From positions 4,461,501-4,525,500 of the forward strand of contig NZ_CP089309.1 of assembly GCF_021228795.1 (NCBI RefSeq): 64,000 nt of DNA, given 5' to 3'. The notes under the pieces are model-generated. The model did not search any database. It was not told the origin of the DNA and saw only the letters and a list, made by a program, of their open reading frames with translations. The stretch comes from Thiocapsa bogorovii (GTDB taxonomy: Bacteria; Pseudomonadota; Gammaproteobacteria; Chromatiales; Chromatiaceae). Below are positions 16,110-25,767 of this stretch, one piece after another. How positions within the stretch are numbered: the stretch's first letter is position 1; each line of letters opens with the position of its first letter. The position numbers and the translations under genes are program-made.

Positions 16110-18483
16110 GCTATCTATTGCCCACACTGGACACAGCCCTCAGGGCCCAGCCGGGATCGAGGGGTAGAAGATGGCGAAGGTCTCGGTGATGTCGGTAAGC
16201 CGGTTCAGGCCACGCCACAGCACGGTGGCCCCGGGATCGCCGTCGCCGTTGCGCCCGAGAAAGCCGCCGAGCCGGGCGACCATGCGCATGGCCTCGCCGA
16301 GGCTCGGCGGGGTCTGCGGCGGGGTGGGCGAGCGCTGATGATGGCAGGCCAGGGCCTGCCACTCGGCCTCCTCGAAGAAGACCGTGCAGGGGATGTCCGG
16401 GGTCTCGCGCCCGCGTTTGGCCAGATCCATCACCCGCCAGGCGACGACCAGATCGATGGCCAGACACGCCTGCAGGCTGTCGGCATCGCCGAGGCGGCGA
16501 TCCTCGATGCGGCAGCCGCTTTTGAGGGTGCGGTGAAACACCTCGATGTTCCAGCGCGCGGCGTACCAGCGCAGGCGCTCGAGCGCCTCCTCCAGGGTCG
16601 TGGTCGGCACCGTGGTGAGCAACAGCCACTCGATGGGCTCTTGGTCCTGCGGCGGGTTGATCTCTCGGGCATCAATGGCCCACAGCCTCAGGGGTGCCGC
16701 GCCCTTGAGCCGCTTGGGCGGTTGCAGTTCGATCGGGACGGCGCGCAGCTCCAACGCCGCGGTGCGCGCGGGTCGGCCGCCGCGCCCGGGGATGTGCAGC
16801 ACACAGCCGCCGAGCACCGGTTGGCGGGGCAACAGCTCCCACAGCGGCTGGATCTCGTCCTCGGCGTCGACCTGGCGCTGGGTGGTGCGGCTGGCGCGCA
16901 CCAGCAGATGCGTCCCGGCCGGATCGGCGCTGGCGGCCTGAAACAGCTCATGGATGTCCGCCTCGCGATCGGCGATGTTGACCAGGCGGGTCTGCGGGCA
17001 CAGCGTCTGGACCTCGGCGGTGCGTTGGAAACTCTTCAACCAGCGGTGGCTTTCCTTCTCGGCGATGGGTCGCTCCTTGCGTGCCTTGGCCTGCCCGGTC
17101 TGCTGTGGGTCACGCGCCCAGACCTGGATGTCGATCAGGCCCAGCGGGATGCCCTCGGGGGTGAGCGCCAGGCTGTCGTGCAGCTTCAGCCCTTGGGCGC
17201 CGTCGCGGCGGGTGTTGATCGGCCCCAGTCCGGTGGTGGCGGCATGGGCATCGTAATTGAGGCTGGTGGTGTCCTGGGCGATCAGCACCAGCGACTGCGC
17301 GGCGATGCGCGCCGCGGTGGCTTCGTAATGGGGATGGAGGAGCGTCTGCAGGTCCACTTGAGGATTGTGCAAAAATCGATACGCCGCTTTGACCTGATGG
17401 GGGGCGCCATCCAACGCCGTGGCGAGGGTGGCGGTGGGATGGGCGCCGAACGCCTCGGCCAAGCCGATCAGGCGCGGGCGCAACCGTGCATCGGGGAAGT
17501 CCACCCGGGCGAACTCCTGCTCCGCCCAGGAGCCCGTCGGCGCCGCCGGTGGCGCCAGCCGCAGCACGGGCGCCGGGCGCCGACACAACGGCGCGCGCCA
17601 CTCACGCGTGAGCGCCAGCACGTAGACGGCCTTGTGGGCGCGCCCGCCGCTGTTGGTGCGATCCTCGCGGCCGCGTCCGGTCGTCTCCCCCAGACGCTGC
17701 CAGTTGGCCGCCTTGTAGACCGTGCCGGCATGCTGCGCCTCGTCCACGAAGGTCTCGAGCACCAGCGGGGTGATGCCGTAGCGCACCGGCCAGTCGGCCT
17801 GTACCCGCGCCGCGGCCAGCCCCAGCACGTGCGAGCCCAGATTGGGCACCGCGATGCTCGGCAGGATGAGAAACCGGCTATTGGCCACCACCCGGTTGAG
17901 GTTCGCGCGCCGTGCATGCGCACACCAGCCGATCCACTCATCGCGTGCGGCCAGCTGCCAGGCCGCCGCGCTGAACGCCAAGGCCCCGAGCCAGCCGACC
18001 ACCGGGGAGCGGATCAGATAGCGTTGTTGCGCGCCGCACAACGGACCGCCACCCAACGGATGGTACGACGTGAGCATGCGCCGGTACAGCAGGGCGTGTT
18101 CTCGATCCTCCACCGCGACCAGCTCGATCGGGCCGAGCGCCTCCAGCGGACCACTGAAGACCGGCGCCTCGAACGGCTCGAGCACCGCGACCGGGCGCGC
18201 CTGCGGCGCCGCGCGGCGGGCCGCGGGGAGTACCACCAGCGCGCGTCGCTCCAGCTCCACCAACGCCTTGCGGCAACTGACCTCCTGCGCCCGCCCGTCG
18301 GCACCGAACCACTCCAGCCACCCGCAGACTTGGCGCGACAGCGCGCTGCGCGTCACGCCGGGCTCGGCTGCCGCGGCTCGGATGCGCGCGATGATCGCGC
18401 CGGTGAATGTCCGCCCGAAGAGGTGCATGGGGGCGGACGATACCCGTAATCAGATACAGTGTCCAGTGTGGGTAAAAGATAGC
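16110..18483 (-). mobile_element. IS4-type insertion sequence, intact, 2,374 bp
   Basis: The terminal inverted repeats are GCTATCTATTGCCCACACTG at 16110 and, on the reverse strand at 18483, GCTATCTTTTACCCACACTG, with matches continuing through GACAC. They are flanked by a 7-bp direct repeat CTCGCGG at 16103-16109 and 18484-18490, the target duplication. One transposase gene fills the element. Clean ends and duplication indicate a recent insertion. Confidence 0.9.
16140..18428 (-). CDS. IS4-family transposase with N-terminal DUF4338 (DruA-like) domain
   Basis: A 762-residue protein. Residues 1-290 are DUF4338: FGRTFTGAIIARIRAAAAEP, SRQVCGWLEWFGADG, VVGWLGALAFSAAAWQLAAR, VVANSRFLILPSIAVPNLGS and GITPLVLETFVDEAQHAGTV, then YKAANWQRLGETTGRGREDR. 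This domain is known as DruA of the Druantia phage-defence system and also occurs with transposases. Residues 320-762 are an IS4 transposase: LVLIAQDTTSLNYD (D), RLVNIADREADIHELF (D) and the Y-R-E-K signature RWNIEVFHRTLKSGCRIEDR. It should move the element by cut-and-paste. The DUF4338 part may bind DNA; its job here is unknown. The frame is intact. Confidence 0.85.
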   Translation of the reverse strand: MHLFGRTFTGAIIARIRAAAAEPGVTRSALSRQVCGWLEWFGADGRAQEVSCRKALVELERRALVVLPAARRAAPQARPVAVLEPFEAPVFSGPLEALGPIELVAVEDREHALLYRRMLTSYHPLGGGPLCGAQQRYLIRSPVVGWLGALAFSAAAWQLAARDEWIGWCAHARRANLNRVVANSRFLILPSIAVPNLGSHVLGLAAARVQADWPVRYGITPLVLETFVDEAQHAGTVYKAANWQRLGETTGRGREDRTNSGGRAHKAVYVLALTREWRAPLCRRPAPVLRLAPPAAPTGSWAEQEFARVDFPDARLRPRLIGLAEAFGAHPTATLATALDGAPHQVKAAYRFLHNPQVDLQTLLHPHYEATAARIAAQSLVLIAQDTTSLNYDAHAATTGLGPINTRRDGAQGLKLHDSLALTPEGIPLGLIDIQVWARDPQQTGQAKARKERPIAEKESHRWLKSFQRTAEVQTLCPQTRLVNIADREADIHELFQAASADPAGTHLLVRASRTTQRQVDAEDEIQPLWELLPRQPVLGGCVLHIPGRGGRPARTAALELRAVPIELQPPKRLKGAAPLRLWAIDAREINPPQDQEPIEWLLLTTVPTTTLEEALERLRWYAARWNIEVFHRTLKSGCRIEDRRLGDADSLQACLAIDLVVAWRVMDLAKRGRETPDIPCTVFFEEAEWQALACHHQRSPTPPQTPPSLGEAMRMVARLGGFLGRNGDGDPGATVLWRGLNRLTDITETFAIFYPSIPAGP

Positions 18484-19010
18484 CTCGCGGGGGAGGGCCG
18501 GGGAGAGGGGGATGACAGGTACCGAAGCCCGGAATGCCGCTCCAAGACCGGGGCGCAGTCCTCCTCCGTGCAGCCGGGGTAGACGGTGGATTCGTAGATG
18601 ACCAGGTCGCCGGGTTTGAGGACCTGGCCGACGGTCTCGGAGGCTTTGAGCAGGGGCGTCAGGTCGGGCCGCTTGTAGTCGTCGACCGGGGTGGGCACGG
18701 TGACAATGAAGATGCGACAGGGGCGCAGGGCGTCGCGGTCGCCGGTGTAGGTGAGATGTCGCGCGGCGGCCAGATCCTCGGAGGAGGTTTCGCGGGTGCC
18801 GTCGTGACCGGCTTGCAGCTCGGCGATACGGGCTCGGTTGATGTCGAACCCGATCACGGGGCGATGTTTGGCGAACTCCACCGCAAGCGGCAGGCCGACA
18901 TAGCCGAGGCCGATGATGGCGATGGGGGTGTCGGGGTCCGTGAGATGGGCGAGGTTCTGGTCCATTGGATCTCGGGTCCGTACGTCTTGGACTGCCTTCC
19001 GGATTGGTGT

Positions 19011-20531
19011 TCAGGCGTCCTTAAATGGGTTCTCGATTTGGTCCGTCGGCAGACCGGTGGCTTGGATCCGCGGTGTCGGGGTGGGCTCCAAATCGGGTGT
19101 GCGGCGTCGCTTGCTGCGGTGCTCGGATGCGCTGTCGAGTCGCTCGGGCGGAATAAAGAAGACACCGGCCAGGAAGGCGAGCACGGCCTGGTTTGCCGGG
19201 ATGGCGAGGTTGTAGTCAACGAACTCGTGTAGGCCCAAGACGAGCAGGCCCACGCCGGCGCCGGCCTGGATGAAGCGCGAGCGGGGCCATCCGCCACGCA
19301 AGTAGACGCGTGTCCACTGATAGAGATAGACGGCGATGCCGGCGAGGATCAGGAGGACCGCGATAAGCCCGGCGTCGGAGATCCACTCGAGGTAGTCGTT
19401 GTGTGCGTGGTTGGGGAATCGTCCGCCGAACAGCATCGGCTGTACGGGTGGGAAGGCGCTTGAAAAGGTGCCCGGACCGCTGCCGAACGGAAAGAGCTCG
19501 GCGATGCGCAGAAGGGTCGCGGAGAAGAGCTCGACGCGACCATCCTCGACGACGTCCGAAACCGAGAACCGATCCAGAACGGGGGCCAACCCGATCGCGA
19601 TGCCGAAGCTGAGCGCGACTGCGACGATGGTGCCGGTGAGGCCGAAGGTATTGGTTCCGCCGATGCGGCGTGAGAACAGCAGCGTGGTCATGATCAGACC
19701 GATGATACCCATCGCGATGCCCATGCGGGAGCGCGTGAAGACCACACCCACCAGGATGATCAAGACGACGACGCCGTAAAGGAGGGCAGCGTTGCCGTGG
19801 GTCGAGCCGAGAAAGACGGCGCGTCGTCGCCAAGTGCTCTGGCGGGTGCTGTCGGTCGATCCTTCGCGACCCACGTTGTAGTAGAGAAGCGCAAGCGCGA
19901 GCGGCAGGATCATGACCAGAAGGCCGGCGAGATGGTTGCGGTTGGCATAGGTGCCGACGGCAGAGCCCATGTTGGCCCCGCTCACTGTCAGGATGACCGC
20001 TCCGTTCTGGCCGGCGCCGTACTGGACGAGGCCTAGGATGGCCTGTACTGCGGCAACGGCGAGCAGAATCTTCACCAGGAGCAGCAGTCCGCGGCTGTCC
20101 AGCGATCGCGTGCCGACGAAGATGGCGACGGGTAGAAGCAGGCTCAGGCCGGCGGAGAACGTGAGGTCCGGGTGAATGGATAGGGACTTCCAAGCGGGGG
20201 CCGTGTCGATTGAGAGGAGGGCCTCGCCCGCGGCGTAGAGATCCCGGCCCGGAAGGCCGTTGACGAACGCGCTGGGCAGCGGGATGAGATAGAGAATCGG
20301 GACGGCGGCGACGAGCATGAGGATCCCGATTTCGACGCGGGACAGGGGAACCGCACGGGGCGTCCAGAGGGTCCCAACCAGGATGACAATCCCGAGCCAT
20401 TGCAGCATCAACGACGCCAGAGGGGTGTTGCCGGCGCGAAATAACGGGGCTAGAACCAGCGTCACGATCAGTAAGGCGATGATCGCTTTGGAAAACGGGT
20501 GGCGCGAGCTGGCCGGGTTTGTGTACTGCAT
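19011..20531 (-). CDS. O-antigen ligase / Wzy-type polymerase family protein
   Basis: A 506-residue inner-membrane protein with about 10-12 hydrophobic segments (for example AIIALLIVTLVLAPLFRAGN and VVLIILVGVVFTRSRMGIAM). A large periplasmic loop ends in FPFGSGPGTFSSAFP and FPNHAHNDYLEWISDAGLIA; the H-N-D-Y-L-E motif is the hallmark of the Wzy_C/WaaL family. It should polymerise repeat units or ligate glycan to a carrier. The last 50 residues are a basic, proline-rich cytosolic tail. ATG 20531 is given; a TTG at 20540, 11 nt after AAGGAA, is an equally possible start. It lies upstream of and is probably co-transcribed with the split dehydrogenase. Confidence 0.85.
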   Translation of the reverse strand: MQYTNPASSRHPFSKAIIALLIVTLVLAPLFRAGNTPLASLMLQWLGIVILVGTLWTPRAVPLSRVEIGILMLVAAVPILYLIPLPSAFVNGLPGRDLYAAGEALLSIDTAPAWKSLSIHPDLTFSAGLSLLLPVAIFVGTRSLDSRGLLLLVKILLAVAAVQAILGLVQYGAGQNGAVILTVSGANMGSAVGTYANRNHLAGLLVMILPLALALLYYNVGREGSTDSTRQSTWRRRAVFLGSTHGNAALLYGVVVLIILVGVVFTRSRMGIAMGIIGLIMTTLLFSRRIGGTNTFGLTGTIVAVALSFGIAIGLAPVLDRFSVSDVVEDGRVELFSATLLRIAELFPFGSGPGTFSSAFPPVQPMLFGGRFPNHAHNDYLEWISDAGLIAVLLILAGIAVYLYQWTRVYLRGGWPRSRFIQAGAGVGLLVLGLHEFVDYNLAIPANQAVLAFLAGVFFIPPERLDSASEHRSKRRRTPDLEPTPTPRIQATGLPTDQIENPFKDA

Positions 20532-20809
20532 CGGGTTCAATCGGGTGTCCGTTCCTTATTGAGATCGCAACTCTAACACCGCAACGGGGCGTCTGGTAAA
20601 GGGGATTCGTGGTGGGTGCGGAGAGGTCTCGTGCGAGGCGCGGGTGGGGTGTGGGCCAGCGCCCGTCTTTTTTCTCGCGGCTTCGCGTGATCGGCTGTCT
20701 CGTTCGAGCCGTGGCGCGAAACGCAAGGGGCATGCGTGACGCCGTTGAGAGGTGTCCCGCGGCGAGAAGTCGAGGTGTCGCGGGAAGACGACTCGGCAGG
20801 GTTATCCTA

Positions 20810-20838
20810 TAGATCCGGCCGTTCAACCGCCGGATCTA
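20810..20838 (-). terminator. Perfect 10-bp hairpin after the PHP phosphatase gene
   Basis: TAGATCCGGC and GCCGGATCTA are separated by 9 nt and lie 11 bp past the stop of the phosphatase gene. No T-run follows on the reverse strand, so it may be a transcript-end stabiliser rather than a true Rho-independent terminator. Confidence 0.45.
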
Positions 20839-20848
20839 GGGTAATGGT

Positions 20849-21688
20849 TTATTTGAACTTTGGGGCGTCTTGAGACGAGCCGAGCAGGCGGGAGAGCCAG
20901 CCTTTCTTCGGTTGGTGGCGCGGGTGCGGGACATGGTCGGGATCGAGCATCGGCGGCGGCGGGATGTCCGCGGGCACGCGGTTGTCGATGATGGCTTGCG
21001 GTCGGTCGTTGACCAGGCGCTCGGCCTCCGCGTCGCCGACCCAGCGGGCGGCGGCATCGCGTCCTTCGGCGAGGAGCGGGGGGCGATGGCGGGTGTCGTG
21101 CGAGTCGGTGGCGAGGATGTGGACGAGGCCCTCGTCGAGCATTCGCTCGCCCCAGTACTTGGGTGTTCGCCCGAATCGCCCGGTGAGGGCGCCGGCGGTG
21201 ACCTGTATCCAGGCACCCTGTCGGGCCGCTTGGACGAACCAGGGGTAGTGCTCGTCGTCGAGCCAGGTGAGGCGCTCGGGGTGGGTGATCACCGGGACAT
21301 AGCCCGAGGAGAGGCTGTCGTGAATCATCTCCTGAAACCGCACGGGCACGGTGTGGTGAGGCGGCTCGAACAGGAAGTAGCGTGTGCGGTGCAGGGTCGG
21401 ATGGGTGCCGCTTCGCAGCCCCTCGATCAACTCGGGGACGAGCTGGATGTCTGCGCCTTCGGTGAGGACGAGCGGCAGGTCGGCTTCGGCGAGTGCTCGG
21501 CGCAGGCCTTCGATGGCCTTTCGGATGCCGTCGGCGCGGTTTTCGAACAGACCGGGGTAGATGTGCGGGGTGCAGGCCGTCATCGTGATGCCGTCGGCCA
21601 GGGCGATCCGTGCCATTTCCAGCGAGATCGGCAGATCCGGCGCGCCATCGTCGATGCCGGGAAGGATGTGGCAGTGTAGGTCGATCAT
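20849..21688 (-). CDS. CpsB/CapC-type tyrosine-protein phosphatase (PHP family)
   Basis: A 279-residue metal-dependent phosphatase of the PHP superfamily. Metal-binding motifs are IDLHCHILPGIDDGAPD at the N-terminus, CTPHIYPGLF, TEGADIQLVPELIEGLR, VITHPERLTWL and ILATDSHDTRHRPP. Such enzymes dephosphorylate the C-terminal tyrosine cluster of bacterial autokinases that control capsule length, and a Wzc-like kinase lies at 23418. AGGAG 9 nt before ATG 21688 fixes the start over a longer frame with 16 extra residues. The C-terminal 40 residues are proline-rich and basic. It is transcribed away from the export genes, with a shared 800-bp control region between. Confidence 0.85.
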   Translation of the reverse strand: MIDLHCHILPGIDDGAPDLPISLEMARIALADGITMTACTPHIYPGLFENRADGIRKAIEGLRRALAEADLPLVLTEGADIQLVPELIEGLRSGTHPTLHRTRYFLFEPPHHTVPVRFQEMIHDSLSSGYVPVITHPERLTWLDDEHYPWFVQAARQGAWIQVTAGALTGRFGRTPKYWGERMLDEGLVHILATDSHDTRHRPPLLAEGRDAAARWVGDAEAERLVNDRPQAIIDNRVPADIPPPPMLDPDHVPHPRHQPKKGWLSRLLGSSQDAPKFK

Positions 21689-21736
21689 CGTGTGCTGCTC
21701 CTGGACTTCGTGACAGGCGCTCCGAAACCCGGCCAC

Positions 21737-22507
21737 CGAAGCTTGGCTCGAGACGTCGGACGTCCGCGACGATCGGGCGACATCCCTGAGGGCCGACTAT
21801 CGGTTTGGATCATTTGCCAAAGTTCGGCGCTAGGAGATTAGGATACGTCAGCCGACGCTTGTCGGTCTCGCTCGTTCGACCAGCCGCCCAAACTTGAGGC
21901 CCTCGTACACCTTCAGAATCACACGACCTCGTGACATCCGCACCGCGGTGCCACGCTTGCCCCCGGCGCTCCGCGCCCGGTGTTACTTCGGTCGGGGTCA
22001 ACAACGAGACCCCTCGCATTGAGCACGGAGGGCCGTGTCTTGCAGCGAGTGACCCCTTCAGGAACGGCCTCGGGTAGAATCCGGTACCGGAGGATCAGGG
22101 ACATTTTGTCGTCGTGACCATCTTGAGATAGCCTAATGCCGGCCGAGGTTCCCATCGACGCAACGGTTATGCCGAAGCCGTCGATCGGGCAATGCTCCGC
22201 TCGGTTTCAAGAAGGTGTAGGGTGCGGCAGAGCAGCGCGATTGACCTGAGTGCGCTGGAACAGTACCGGTGATCGTGATGTCGACTCGGCCTCGTGGGTC
22301 ATTTTGACCATTGCGGCACTTGGCGCAGAGCGGTGTCACGCGTTTCTCGAAGGTTCTTATGCGTGACCCCGCGGAATGGGTGTCGGGAGCTCCCCAGGGG
22401 GCGGTTTCATGATCGGCTGAATATTTGGGTGGCCAGTCCAAGAGGCGGTGTCCATCAAGCCCGCTGCGGTGAATGTTCACACGACGATGGATGGAAGAGA
22501 TTCAACA
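21737..22507. other. Divergent control region between phosphatase and export genes
   Basis: No coding sequence is supported. It holds a CGTGACATCCGC-type repeat at 21924-21986 and a weaker relative near 22330-22395. Promoters for both directions must lie here, but I cannot point to convincing -35/-10 boxes. Confidence 0.5.
21924..21986 (+). repeat. CGTGACATCCGC repeat, copy 3
   Basis: It reads CGTGACATCCGCACCGCGG, then TGCCACGCTTGCCCCCGGCG. It matches the units at 4067, 7880 and 50488. Confidence 0.65.
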
Positions 22508-23281
22508 ATGCTGAAGTCTGTTTGGCTTGCGCTCGCGGTCCTGGTGTTTGTCGGTGGTTGTTCGTCCGGGTCTTCTCCGTCGGGTTCCGCAATGGCCGGT
22601 TCCGGAATGGGGGCGCTCCCTGCCTCGGGGACAGCACAACCGGCACCGACTGTGCCGCCGCAGGACGGGACGCTGGTGCCTGCGGTGGTGGGTCTTCCGC
22701 CGGCGACGAGCAGCTCAGCGGCGACCTACCTGATCGGCGCGGGCGATCTGATCCAGGTGGATGTCTTCAAGGTCGCTGAATTGTCGACGAAGGAGCGCGT
22801 GAACGAGGCCGGGGTGATTGTCATGCCCCTGATCGGTCCGGTGGCGGTCGGTGGATTGACGCCGGAGCAGGCCGGGCGGGTCATCGCGGCTGAATTAGGT
22901 AAAGATCATTTGCAGAATCCGCAGGTGAACGTGCTCGTCCTCGAGTACGCGAACATGAACATCACGGTCGGCGGTGCGGTGAAGAAGCCGGGTGTGTTCC
23001 CGATTAAGGGCCAGACCACACTGCTTCAGGCGATCTCATTGGCCGAGGGGGTCAATGAGGTGGCGAAACCCGAGCAGGTCGTCGTCTTCAGATCGTTGCC
23101 CGGGCAGGCCGTGAGTGCCTACGTGGTCGATCTGAAGAAGGTTCAGCGCGGTGATCTTGTCGATCCTGTGCTCGCCGTCAACGACAAGGTGATGGTGCCG
23201 GAGTCAGGGTCGGCGGTGTTCGTGAAGAATATGACCGGAGCCTTGCGCGGGTTCGTTTCGCTCAATCCGCTTTACTATTGA
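22508..23281 (+). CDS. Wza-type polysaccharide export lipoprotein
   Basis: A 257-residue outer-membrane export protein. The start at 22508 gives a lipoprotein signal peptide (MLKSVWLALAVLVFVGGC) with Cys18 as the lipidation site; GGAAGAG lies 8 nt upstream. After a Ser/Pro-rich linker, residues 80-165 are the Poly_export domain (TYLIGAGDLIQVDVFKVAEL), followed by a SLBB-type beta-grasp unit (MNITVGGAVKKPGVFPIKGQ). It should form the outer-membrane channel through which the glycan leaves. It is followed 137 bp later by the autokinase. Confidence 0.85.
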   Translation: MLKSVWLALAVLVFVGGCSSGSSPSGSAMAGSGMGALPASGTAQPAPTVPPQDGTLVPAVVGLPPATSSSAATYLIGAGDLIQVDVFKVAELSTKERVNEAGVIVMPLIGPVAVGGLTPEQAGRVIAAELGKDHLQNPQVNVLVLEYANMNITVGGAVKKPGVFPIKGQTTLLQAISLAEGVNEVAKPEQVVVFRSLPGQAVSAYVVDLKKVQRGDLVDPVLAVNDKVMVPESGSAVFVKNMTGALRGFVSLNPLYY

Positions 23282-23417
23282 GCCGACCTGTCGCGACGAT
23301 GGTCGATGCGCCGCGTGCATCTAACCTCCGGTCTCGCGTGGTGGTTCAGGTGTGTTTCCGCTGGACTTGGGCGGTTGCCCGAAAGGCCGTGAATGGGCCG
23401 GTACAACGTCGTTCTCG

Positions 23418-25754
23418 ATGGACATGGACTCGATGAATAGCCCGAATCAATCGCTCACCCCCGAAGGTCCTCGCCAACCGCTGCAGTCCGCCGAGCGTTC
23501 GCGCCTGCCGAGCGTGGCCGTCCGACTGCCCGAGCCGCCCGCCCGCGACGAAGATGTCATCGACCTTCGCGAACTCTGGGCCGTGCTCATGCGGCGCCGC
23601 TGGTTGATCATCTCGGCGGTTGGCTTGGCGGCGATCTTGGCCCTGGTCGCGACCTTTGTCATGACGCCGGTCTACCGCAGCACCTTGCTCCTGCAGATCG
23701 AGACCGAGGGCAATCGCGTGGTGGACTACGGCAGCGTGACGCCCGAGGAGGCAACGGGCTATCGGGCCAATATGGACTTCTATCGGACTCAATACGAGCT
23801 GCTCAAGAGCAACACCCTTGCGCGTCGGGTCATCGACCAGCTCGGCTTGGTGCCGATGGATGAGGATGAGCAGGGTCAGTCCTTCTTCGCGGATCTGGTT
23901 GCGATGGCCAAGGCATGGACGTCTTCCATGTCCGGGGCTTCCGGAACGGACGATGCACTTTCGGGGGTCGACCCCGAGCAAGCGAAGCGGATGAACGAGG
24001 AGATCGCGTTGCTCGGGCAGTTGACGATCGAGCCGGTGCGCGACTCGCGTCTGGTGCGGATCCACTACGACAGTCCCAGTCCGGTCGAGGCGGCGGAAGT
24101 GGCCAACGCGGTCGCAGCGAATTTCATCAACCTCAACCTCGAGCGGCGCTACGACGCGTCCTCCTTCGCGAAGCGCTTTCTCGAGGAGCAGCTCGCGCAG
24201 GCGCGGGCGACCTTGGAAGAATCGGAGAAGCGGTTCGTCGCCTACGCGCGTGAGCGCGAAATTGTCGATACCGACAAACGATTGCAGATCACGCTCGACA
24301 AGTTGCGCGAGATGAATGCCCAGCTGATCAAGGCCGAGGGGGCGCGCATCGAGGCGGAGGCGGAGTACCTCGGCATCGTGGATGCAGGCGGAGCCGGCAG
24401 CGCGGCCGGGGTGCTTGAGAGCCAGCTGATTCAGAGCCTGAAGGAGCGGCGCGGCACCATGGAAGCGGACTACCGCGACCAGTTGCAGATCTACAAGCCC
24501 AATTACCCGAGCATGCGGCAACTCAAGCAGCAGATCGGGGAGCTGGACCAGCAGATCGCCCGCGAGACTGCGGCGATCGCCGGCGGCGTGAAGGCGAAGT
24601 ACGAGGCCAAGTCGCTCGAGGAGGCCAAGCTCGCCAAACGCATCAGCGAGCTGAACGAGGAGGCGCTGGCGCTGCAGGATCGCAGCACCGACTTCGAGAC
24701 CTTGAAACGCGAGGTCACCACCAACCGCGAGCTTTACGACGGGTTGCTCCAGCGGGTGAAGGAGGTCGGCGTCGCCGCAGGGATCGGGGAAAACAATATC
24801 TCGATCGTGGATGCGGCGCGGGTGCCGATCCACCCGTACAAGCCGAGTCTGAAGCTGAATCTGGCCATCGCGATCGCGCTGGGAGGCTTCATCGGTGTGC
24901 TCGCGGCCTTCCTGCTTGAAGCACTCGACGATACGGTCAGGGGCGCCGAGGACGTCGAGGGGCTGGTTGGTGCACCTGTGCTGACCGTCATCCCCAAGGT
25001 CAATTCGCGTGAACTGGGTTTGCCGGACCAGGAGCTCGGCCTGCTCGCCTTCCGGGATCCGAAGAGTGCAGTCGCCGAGTCGGTGCGCTCGCTGCGCACT
25101 CAGCTATTGTTCTCGACCTCCGACGGCGCCCCCGACATCCTGCACTTTACGAGCGGGGGGCCTGGCGAAGGCAAGACGACGACTGCCATCAACACGGCGA
25201 TTGCGTTTGCACAGGCGGGGAACACCGTTCTCTTGATCGACTGTGACTTGCGCAACCCCTCGTTGCAAAAAGTCTTTTCCTTGCCCAACACGATCGGCCT
25301 GACGAACTATCTGGCCGGCACAGCGCAGCCGCTCGAGATCTCGCAGGCGACCATGGTGACGCGTCTCTTTACCATCACCAGCGGGCCGCTGCCGCCGAAC
25401 CCGGTCGAGCTGCTCGCGAGCGCGAAAATGCTCGATCTTCTGAGTGTCGCGGCCGAGCGTTTCGACATCGTCATCATCGACGGGCCGCCCGTGATTGGGC
25501 TCGCGGATGCGCTCATCCTCGCGAATCTGGCGAAGGCGACGATTTTCATCGTGGACGCCCAAGCGACCCACCGGCGCGAGATCGCAAATTCCGTGAAACG
25601 CCTGAGACAGGCGAATGCGCACCTGATCGGGGCCGTGCTCGCGAAGGCCGGGCGTGCAGGCAAGGGCTATGGCTACGGTTACGGCTATGACTACATGTAT
25701 AGCTACGGCGGTCGGGGCGATCAGGCGAACCTGCCGCAGCAGAGTCCGGCGTAG
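23418..25754 (+). CDS. Polysaccharide copolymerase with tyrosine autokinase domain (Wzc/GumC type)
   Basis: A 778-residue inner-membrane protein. The first membrane helix (WLIISAVGLAAILALVATFV) is near residue 60, a Wzz domain and long periplasmic coiled coil follow (LEEQLAQARATLEESEKRFV), and the second helix (LNLAIAIALGGFIGVLAAFL) is near 480. The cytosolic BY-kinase has Walker A GGPGEGKTTTAINTA, Walker A' LLIDCDLRNPS and Walker B IVIIDGPPVIG. The C-terminal tyrosine cluster YGYGYGYDYMYSYGG is the autophosphorylation site. It should control chain length and export with the Wza-type channel; the PHP phosphatase is the likely antagonist. ATG 23418 is chosen; a GTG at 23352 would add 22 unlikely residues. 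Confidence 0.9.
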   Translation: MDMDSMNSPNQSLTPEGPRQPLQSAERSRLPSVAVRLPEPPARDEDVIDLRELWAVLMRRRWLIISAVGLAAILALVATFVMTPVYRSTLLLQIETEGNRVVDYGSVTPEEATGYRANMDFYRTQYELLKSNTLARRVIDQLGLVPMDEDEQGQSFFADLVAMAKAWTSSMSGASGTDDALSGVDPEQAKRMNEEIALLGQLTIEPVRDSRLVRIHYDSPSPVEAAEVANAVAANFINLNLERRYDASSFAKRFLEEQLAQARATLEESEKRFVAYAREREIVDTDKRLQITLDKLREMNAQLIKAEGARIEAEAEYLGIVDAGGAGSAAGVLESQLIQSLKERRGTMEADYRDQLQIYKPNYPSMRQLKQQIGELDQQIARETAAIAGGVKAKYEAKSLEEAKLAKRISELNEEALALQDRSTDFETLKREVTTNRELYDGLLQRVKEVGVAAGIGENNISIVDAARVPIHPYKPSLKLNLAIAIALGGFIGVLAAFLLEALDDTVRGAEDVEGLVGAPVLTVIPKVNSRELGLPDQELGLLAFRDPKSAVAESVRSLRTQLLFSTSDGAPDILHFTSGGPGEGKTTTAINTAIAFAQAGNTVLLIDCDLRNPSLQKVFSLPNTIGLTNYLAGTAQPLEISQATMVTRLFTITSGPLPPNPVELLASAKMLDLLSVAAERFDIVIIDGPPVIGLADALILANLAKATIFIVDAQATHRREIANSVKRLRQANAHLIGAVLAKAGRAGKGYGYGYGYDYMYSYGGRGDQANLPQQSPA

Positions 25755-25767
25755 CCCCGAGTCGATC

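Larger units (their letters stand above)
15998..18518. repeat. CCCCTCTCCC-type miniature element (split by the IS)
   Basis: The left part (15998-16109) begins TGATGCCCCCTCTCCCCCGG. The right part (18491-18518) ends, on the reverse strand, TGTCATCCCCCTCTCCCCGG. Removing the IS leaves a roughly 140-bp palindromic element with about 20-bp inverted ends, lying inside the dehydrogenase gene. Such C+T-rich units are common dispersed repeats in many proteobacteria. Confidence 0.6.

Noticed and set aside
16338-18449. A 703-codon open frame on the forward strand
   Set aside because: It is antisense to the IS4-type transposase, which has all its motifs on the other strand.
25680-25730. A short GGTTACGGCTATG-like tandem repeat
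   Set aside because: It is the codons of the C-terminal tyrosine cluster of the autokinase, not a separate repeat element.
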